In this document: one piece after another, positions 5,685 to 10,944 of the stretch
Layout: the number at the start of each line of letters is the position of its first letter
How positions within the stretch are numbered: the stretch's first letter is position 1
Notes under the pieces: generated by a model
Database searches by the model: none
What the model saw: the letters and a program-made list of their open reading frames with translations, nothing else
What the model was told of the DNA's origin: nothing
Source of the DNA: Bacillota bacterium
GTDB taxonomy: Bacteria > Bacillota > Clostridia > Christensenellales > Pumilibacteraceae
Direction of reading: 5' to 3'
NCBI GenBank assembly: GCA_009780875.1
Contig: WQZE01000024.1
Span: forward strand, 1 to 10,944
DNA: 10,944 nucleotides
Position numbers and translations under genes: made by a program

Positions 5685-6590
5685 TTGAAAAAATTTATGT
5701 TGACTTTGATAGTGGTATTGCCCATTGCTGTGATTTTCTTTGTTGCGTTTAGTGCAAGGACCATCATTATTGCTATACAATACTACAAAATTGAGGGCAT
5801 TCATATCAGCAATGATTATATTGGCAACCCTCTTAGACCCTCTTTGACGCTCAACAGAGGGGAGTCTTTTGATTTTTTTGCGGATGGCGTGATTGATGAG
5901 GTCAAACCGATCAGAGCCAAAAAAACGGATATTAGGATTGTCATTGTGGGCGATGAGTGGGGCAGAGCAGGTGATATCTTGGACATCAAAGAGGGCACCA
6001 TCACGGCAAAAACCAATTTGACAACACAGTACCAAAATATCAGGTTGCAACTGCTCAACAAAGACAATACCACCATCAAAGATATGCAAGGCAAGGAGTT
6101 CCCCTTTATCACCGTCAATATCAAAGCGGGTGAGGGAGACCCCATTGATGTGATTGACTTTGATATCTCTTGGTGGTTGAGTCAAGTGGGCAACGAATAC
6201 AACCAAGCACTCTCCGCACAAATCATTGAGGACAAAGAGACGCTTGTGGTACGCAAGTATGGTCTATTCAAAACGGTGGACAGAGAGCCTAGCCAAAGAG
6301 TATGGATTCAAGACCCCAACGAAACCGACAAAACGCACGCCTATGATGATATGAGCGAGGAAGACAAAAACAGGCTCAATCTTTTGGCGGGTATCGTGGT
6401 GGCACCAGCGGCGTACCGCACGAGTGCAAGTCTTGAAAGTAGCAACGAAAGCGTGGCAACCATACGCTCTGACGGTGCAAGAAGAATCTTGGAGATTGTA
6501 GGGGTAGGGATGGCAACCATCAAAGTCACGATACAAAAAGAGGGCATACAACCCCAAAGCACAGAACTTGTGGTCAAGGTAGTAGCATAG
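5685..6590 (+). CDS. Membrane-anchored protein with C-terminal Big-like (bacterial Ig-like) domain, 301 aa
   Basis: One hydrophobic segment (residues 5-23, after MKKF) acts as a signal anchor or uncleaved signal; there is no lipobox cysteine, and the remaining ~270 residues would face outward. The C-terminal ~55 residues (SSNESVATIR...GVGMATIKVTI) have the pattern of a BIG2-type Ig-like domain. The middle part (about 45-155) is beta-rich and may contain another Ig-like unit. No catalytic motif is recognised. The start is TTG 5685, chosen because AAGGAGA (5672-5678) is at ideal spacing; the next ATG (5697) is too far from it. The gene sits 89 bp behind the permease with no terminator between, so it is likely co-transcribed. 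The Big assignment is fairly good; the role (surface scaffold or transporter accessory) is inferred. Confidence 0.85.
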   Translation: MKKFMLTLIVVLPIAVIFFVAFSARTIIIAIQYYKIEGIHISNDYIGNPLRPSLTLNRGESFDFFADGVIDEVKPIRAKKTDIRIVIVGDEWGRAGDILDIKEGTITAKTNLTTQYQNIRLQLLNKDNTTIKDMQGKEFPFITVNIKAGEGDPIDVIDFDISWWLSQVGNEYNQALSAQIIEDKETLVVRKYGLFKTVDREPSQRVWIQDPNETDKTHAYDDMSEEDKNRLNLLAGIVVAPAAYRTSASLESSNESVATIRSDGARRILEIVGVGMATIKVTIQKEGIQPQSTELVVKVVA

Positions 6591-6675
6591 TGTGTGGGCA
6601 TCTCCAAAAAACAAACAGACAAAAGAGAGTTTTGTGAGTCACAAGGGACGCTCAAAACGGAGACTGCGGAGAAAA

Positions 6676-8751
6676 ATGGACAAAAATTTTGCAAAAGGAT
6701 TTGTATTGAGTATTTTGTTTATACTCTCTATCGGACTGCTTGTGGCTTGTGGCGACAAGACGGTTTCTTATTCATTGAGTGAGACAAAGGCATCTTATAC
6801 TTATGCGGATTTTGGGGATGACTCCATTTTGTTGCCAAGAGTGCTTGACAACAAAGGTGCGGTGGTTGACAACCAAAGGACAGCGTGGAGTATCAAAAGT
6901 GGTGACACGGCGTATTTGTCGCAAGATGGGCACAGTTTGCAATTGTACAACAAAAAGGGCGAGACCGTTTTTGAGGTCGTAGTGGACAAAAACCCTGCCT
7001 ACAAATATACTTTTGTGGCAAGCGTGGACACAAGAGAGACCGATAGCCTTGACAGCAGTTTGAGCGGGCAAAACTATGCACAAAAACCCGGGCTTGCAAA
7101 AAAGCGTGTTTTTGGCAACAAAGATATTGAGGCGGGTGCGGTGACCTCTCACCGTGAGACCATTACGCTTTTGCCAGGCGTGGCGGCGGACAATGAGGAC
7201 TATGAGGTCAGCGTGACGGATGCTATTGGCAGACCGAGTGATTTGCTTGTTGCTGATTTTGTGGGTCTCAACAGATTGCAACTTTCTTTTGACGATACCA
7301 AAACGGGTAGGGCAACGCTCAAAGTCACACTCCAAATAGCCAATGAGATTGGTGAGTATCCGTTTTTCTCCTATCCTTTTGAGATTGTGGATGGTATCAA
7401 TGTGAGCAGTGCGGCACAGTTGCAAGCCGTGCAATCACTTGTCAAGTACAATGTGGATGACACCAGTACAACGGCGGATGATTTTGTTGCCAATCGCTAT
7501 ACCTACAACGGGTACACCGGTTGGGATGGCACCAAATTTGAAAACATTGTCTTGCGAGACAATATCAAAAACCTGAACGGTGTCACACTGTTTTATGGCA
7601 GCGTGTACGGCAATGGCTATGCAATGGATGCCACGCCCTATGTGGATAACAACGACCGCAACAACAATCACCCAAACAAGCAAATGACCGGGGACAGCAC
7701 CGGGGAAAACAAGGCACAAGATGCTTTTTATTTGATGAGTGACAATACGGTGCTTGACAATATTGATTTGGTTGGTACGACCACCTCGTTTGGTACGCTC
7801 AATGACCTTGTGAAAAAAAAAGGTGTCTTGGGTGTCTATGGACATAGGGACACCATAGATAGAGCCATAGAGGGCAGCCGCAATGACAGCGATGGAGATG
7901 GAGTCAACGATTTGATGCGTACTCCACGCAATATCAAAATTGTCAACAGTATCATAGAGAAAGGCGCAAGAGCGGTAGATATCTCGGGGGCAATGGACGA
8001 GACGGCGCCCATTTGGATAGAGAGTAGTGTGCTCAGATATACGGGCCAGCAAGCCCTTTCCATCAAGACTTTTTGGGCATTTGAGGGGGTGAATGAGCAA
8101 CAAGTATTGGAGTCCAAGACCTTTGTGACCTTCAAAGACAATATCATTGCGGAGACTTTTAATCCACCCATCAATATGCTCAACGGCACAGCCGGGGGGA
8201 GATGGGAAACCGATTTTGAGGATTTGAGTTTCAATCTTGGTTATGGCAGTACGCTCACAATTTTGGGTGACAAGAATTATATCTTCTTTTGGCAAAAAGT
8301 CAGTTTGATGTCTTTCAATATTTCGGGCGTGGATGTCACGGAGATTATGAAAGACACTTTGACACAAGGCAGTCCCAACTATGTGGGAGACGACTATATC
8401 AACCGCACCACCTATGTGTGGGATGATGGTACGAGTGGGGGAGATATTTTGGCTACGCACTGGTACAATTTGAGCGTGATGTTTTCCGCCAGGTTTGTGC
8501 CAATCACAGTGGCTGAGCAAAACAAGATAGATTTTTCCAAGAGTAATCTACAAAACGAATGGTTGTCTTTGGAAGATTCCAGCGTGACCACTACGGTGCT
8601 TGGTTTGACCACGCAAACAGGAATGATTGCAGGGGCTCCAAGATTTGTGGATGACGCCGGCAAGCCGCTTGACAAAAGACCCAGTCCGCACGATGACTTG
8701 TCCGTCGTTGTGCCACAAAGGATTGCAGAGATTGTGCCAGCAATGGTATAA
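6676..8751 (+). CDS. Surface lipoprotein A, Ig-like N-terminus and beta-helix-like body, 691 aa
   Basis: MDKNFAKG, a hydrophobic core and the lipobox LVAC place the lipidated cysteine at Cys25. Residues ~30-110 have an Ig-like (Big-type) pattern (SLSETKASY, WSIKSGD, LYNKKGETVFEV). From ~275 the chain looks like repeated beta turns (GWDGTKFENIVLRDNIKN, VTLFYGSVYGNGY, VLDNIDLVGTT, NIKIVNSIIEKGARAVDISGA, IWIESSVLRYTG), suggesting a parallel beta-helix as in many surface adhesins or glycan-binding and glycan-cleaving proteins. A DxDxDGxxD calcium-type loop lies at 404-412. No catalytic residues were identified. The frame is open back to GTG 6592, but ATG 6676 is preferred: it has GGAG (6668-6671) and it aligns with the start of the paralogue at 8938. 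Confidence 0.88.
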   Translation: MDKNFAKGFVLSILFILSIGLLVACGDKTVSYSLSETKASYTYADFGDDSILLPRVLDNKGAVVDNQRTAWSIKSGDTAYLSQDGHSLQLYNKKGETVFEVVVDKNPAYKYTFVASVDTRETDSLDSSLSGQNYAQKPGLAKKRVFGNKDIEAGAVTSHRETITLLPGVAADNEDYEVSVTDAIGRPSDLLVADFVGLNRLQLSFDDTKTGRATLKVTLQIANEIGEYPFFSYPFEIVDGINVSSAAQLQAVQSLVKYNVDDTSTTADDFVANRYTYNGYTGWDGTKFENIVLRDNIKNLNGVTLFYGSVYGNGYAMDATPYVDNNDRNNNHPNKQMTGDSTGENKAQDAFYLMSDNTVLDNIDLVGTTTSFGTLNDLVKKKGVLGVYGHRDTIDRAIEGSRNDSDGDGVNDLMRTPRNIKIVNSIIEKGARAVDISGAMDETAPIWIESSVLRYTGQQALSIKTFWAFEGVNEQQVLESKTFVTFKDNIIAETFNPPINMLNGTAGGRWETDFEDLSFNLGYGSTLTILGDKNYIFFWQKVSLMSFNISGVDVTEIMKDTLTQGSPNYVGDDYINRTTYVWDDGTSGGDILATHWYNLSVMFSARFVPITVAEQNKIDFSKSNLQNEWLSLEDSSVTTTVLGLTTQTGMIAGAPRFVDDAGKPLDKRPSPHDDLSVVVPQRIAEIVPAMV

Positions 8752-8937
8752 TTGCAAGGGCGGTCAAAGCAACCAAAAGATGCACAAGTGCCGTGATCTT
8801 GCGTGCGTACCGTGTACGGACAAGCAAAAAAGCACATACAAAAGAATACAACCGATTCAGATTCAAAAAGTTTGCACAAGGTCTGCCATTGGGCGGGGTT
8901 GTGTAGGGGCAAAGTATTGCCATCAATAGGGGTAAAA
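8752..8937 (+). other. Gap between the two lipoprotein genes, with a doubtful Cys-rich ORF (8780-8929)
   Basis: I see no terminator, so the two lipoprotein genes are probably co-transcribed. ATG 8780 to TAG 8929 would encode 49 residues with six cysteines (positions 4, 9, 12, 32, 40 and 46). It ends 8 nt before the next start codon but lacks a Shine-Dalgarno sequence, and its frame is simply the tail of a longer shadow frame from 8627. It is probably not a gene. Short GTAC-containing self-complementary strings near 8806-8820 are too small to call. Confidence 0.4.
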
Positions 8938-10944
8938 ATGAAAAAATCAATGAAATGGATTACCGTATTTTTGTTGTGTGTGATGGGGGTCAGTCTCTTT
9001 GTTGCGTGCAAAGATACCGTAGAGCAGTACAGTCTGTCTGACACACAGGCGGAGTACCAACTTGCACAGTCGGGTGGAGAAACACTGTCCTTGCCAAGTG
9101 TCAAGGACAAAAAGGGCAAGCAAGTGGGCAATGACAAATTGTCGTGGAGCGTAGTGAGTGGAGACTCTGCTGCACTCTTTGACGGTGGTTATAGACTCCA
9201 ACAAGAAGGCGTCACCGTTTTTGGCGTGGATGTCAAAGGCAAAAGCAAAAAAAAGACTTTTAGTTACACTTATACCGTGACCGTGGTCAATACTTTCAAT
9301 GGCGGACTTGATAGCGATTTGAGTTCGGGTGCATACAGCACCAACCCCGGGATTGCCAAACGGCGTGTTTTTGGTAGCAAGGATATTGATTTGACAAGTG
9401 TGTCAAGTGGTGAGTTTGCTACCAACCAAAATGTGGTATCACACCAAGAGATCATCACCGTTTATCCTGGGGTGGAGGGTGTCACCAACGAGGACTACGA
9501 AGTCAAGTTGTACAACAAAGACGGCACGGATAGCACCGAAGTCTCTTATGAGTTTGTGGGCGACAACCAAATCCAATTGGACTTTGACAAGGCAACCAAA
9601 GGGATTGTCAATCTTAAAATTACGCTGCTCAAAGAGGATGAGATTGGAGAGTATCCGTTTGTGTCTTATGCGTTTGATGTCGTAGACGGTATCAATGTGT
9701 ACAACTATGAGCAGTTGCAAGCCGTGCAAAATTTGGTGGTGTACAATGGTGCAACCAATCCAAACTTTGAGGGCAACAAAACAACGGACACGAGCAACCG
9801 TGAAAAACAAAACAAATACACCTACAACAAGAGTGGGCAGTCCTACACTGGATGGGACGGCACCAAGTTTGAGAGCATCGTTTTGCGTAACGATATCAAA
9901 AACATTGATAATGTCACGCTGTTTTATGGCAGTGTGTACGGCAACGGCTATACGCTGGATGCAACACCATACTCCAAAATGGGGGATTATACTGGCAGTA
10001 CCAATACAGGCAATAAATCTCCAATGAACGGCCAAGATAAAAACATAGGGCGACAAAGAACGGCTTGTTTCTATTTGATGAGTGACAACACCGTGCTTGA
10101 CAATGTGGACTTGGTGGGAACAAGTGACGATATCAGCAATCTCTCTCAATTGGGAGACAGCAAAATCGTGTTGAGCGTGTTTGGCACCGCAGAAAGTTTG
10201 GATTATGATGTGTATAGGCCGGGCAATAATGTTGACGAGAATAGAGATATTGCAAGAACGCCAGAAAATATTAAAATCATCAATAGTATCATTGAGCGTG
10301 GGTTTAGACTGTTGACCATCTCTGGTGCAGCCAATGAGCAAGCACCTATCTTGGTAGAAAGTAGTATTGTGAGACAATCAGGAGACCATAGTGTTTGGAT
10401 GGGTAGCAATTGGGCAAGGGGTAATACGGATGGCAATATTGAAAAAGAGTTTAGGTGTTTTGCTACCTTTAAGAACAATGTGATGTCGGAAAGCCGTATG
10501 CCCACATTTGGTATGCCAAACAACACGGTAACCTCGACCGTGCTTCCGTGGGCGGGTGATTCCGCCTATGGTGCAAAACTCACATTTGAAGGGGATAGAA
10601 ACTTCATATTCAATTGGACCAAATTTAGCGAAATGGATTTTGGAGAAGTATCGGGGGTCAGCATTGCCCAAGTAGTCAAGGATGCTTTGTTCCAACCTGA
10701 GAACAAGCCACTTTTGGATAGTATAGTTGTTGAGTACGGCAACAGTGCAAATGCAGAAGAGAATATGTGGTTCAATTTGTGTGTGTTTGGAAACTTTATA
10801 CAAGCAAAAGATGCTGCGGATAATACAAATAAACTTATTCAGCCCAATGCCATTGATGTGAAGGGTAGCAATTTGGAAGGTGCATTAAACCCAGAAGAAG
10901 TCAATGCATTGTTGCCAATAAAGGTAAACATAATATCTACAACA
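8938..10944 (+). CDS. Surface lipoprotein B, paralogue of lipoprotein A (partial, 3' end outside window)
   Basis: ATG 8938 follows AGGGG (8928-8932). The frame stays open for 669 codons to the window end. A signal peptide with lipobox FVAC gives lipidated Cys24. The order matches lipoprotein A throughout: Ig-like N-terminus (SLSDTQAEY, WSVVSGDSA), the RVFGSKDID block, EIGEYPFVSYAFDVVDGINV, GWDGTKFESIVLR (305-317), VTLFYGSVYGNGY (326-338), FYLMSDNTVLDNVDLVGT (378-395), NIKIINSIIERG and ISGAANEQAPILVESSIVR. It carries an Asn/Thr/Lys-rich insertion before the GWDGTKFE block. The calcium-type loop of lipoprotein A is not preserved (VDENRDIARTPEN instead). Comparison with A suggests several dozen residues are missing at the C-terminus. 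It is likely an outer-surface protein expressed with the ABC transporter genes; function unknown. Confidence 0.88.
   Translation, partial: MKKSMKWITVFLLCVMGVSLFVACKDTVEQYSLSDTQAEYQLAQSGGETLSLPSVKDKKGKQVGNDKLSWSVVSGDSAALFDGGYRLQQEGVTVFGVDVKGKSKKKTFSYTYTVTVVNTFNGGLDSDLSSGAYSTNPGIAKRRVFGSKDIDLTSVSSGEFATNQNVVSHQEIITVYPGVEGVTNEDYEVKLYNKDGTDSTEVSYEFVGDNQIQLDFDKATKGIVNLKITLLKEDEIGEYPFVSYAFDVVDGINVYNYEQLQAVQNLVVYNGATNPNFEGNKTTDTSNREKQNKYTYNKSGQSYTGWDGTKFESIVLRNDIKNIDNVTLFYGSVYGNGYTLDATPYSKMGDYTGSTNTGNKSPMNGQDKNIGRQRTACFYLMSDNTVLDNVDLVGTSDDISNLSQLGDSKIVLSVFGTAESLDYDVYRPGNNVDENRDIARTPENIKIINSIIERGFRLLTISGAANEQAPILVESSIVRQSGDHSVWMGSNWARGNTDGNIEKEFRCFATFKNNVMSESRMPTFGMPNNTVTSTVLPWAGDSAYGAKLTFEGDRNFIFNWTKFSEMDFGEVSGVSIAQVVKDALFQPENKPLLDSIVVEYGNSANAEENMWFNLCVFGNFIQAKDAADNTNKLIQPNAIDVKGSNLEGALNPEEVNALLPIKVNIISTT

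Noticed and set aside
6592..6675. N-terminal extension of lipoprotein A from GTG 6592
   Set aside because: It would put 28 mostly polar and basic residues before the signal peptide. The paralogue starts directly at the equivalent of ATG 6676, which has its own GGAG.
7435..8520. 361-codon leftward ORF inside lipoprotein A
   Set aside because: It is antisense to a well-supported gene whose paralogue also gives a long antisense frame (9439-10377). It follows from codon bias, not from coding.

Overview
The window looks like chromosomal DNA of a Bacillota-type (Clostridia-like) bacterium. The evidence is AGGAG-type ribosome binding sites, consensus sigma-A-type promoters, two Gram-positive-style lipoprotein signal peptides, moderate GC and A/T-ending lysine and glutamine codons. 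This placement is inferred from style; no marker gene is present. I saw no tRNA, rRNA, CRISPR array, transposase or integrase.

Left part (1-2404), transcribed leftwards. A consensus promoter at 2372-2400 drives a 253-residue P-loop GTPase (1514-2275). A strong intrinsic terminator (1436-1476) follows it. Next comes a 439+ residue protein (1-1317) that runs off the left edge. It has a globular N-terminal part, an acidic stretch, five tandem hexapeptide repeats and a long Pro/Ala-rich tail carrying two copies of a short helical motif. A frame-shifted reading of the other strand gives a long but meaningless ORF here; the leftward frame is the real one. The pair resembles GTPase/partner modules of the kind described as GTPase-associated (GAP1/TRAFAC) conflict systems. 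That assignment rests on layout and recalled family features, not on a search.

Middle (2405-2996). This is a gene-free divergent control region. It is AT-rich, with several GTATAC-type elements, a rightward consensus promoter (2770-2798) whose -10 lies in a 16-bp perfect palindrome, and a stem-loop in the roughly 190-nt leader.

Right part (2997-10944), transcribed rightwards as one apparent operon with no internal terminator. It encodes an ABC ATPase, a fused two-half ABC-2-type permease, a membrane-anchored protein with a Big-like (bacterial Ig-like) domain, and two tandem paralogous lipoproteins. The lipoproteins have an Ig-like N-terminal region and a body that looks like a parallel beta-helix; the second is cut by the window end. 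An 11-codon ORF (5595-5630) overlaps the permease stop codon behind a perfect GGAGG. The simplest reading is an ABC transporter co-expressed with a set of surface-anchored proteins. The substrate cannot be read from the sequence.
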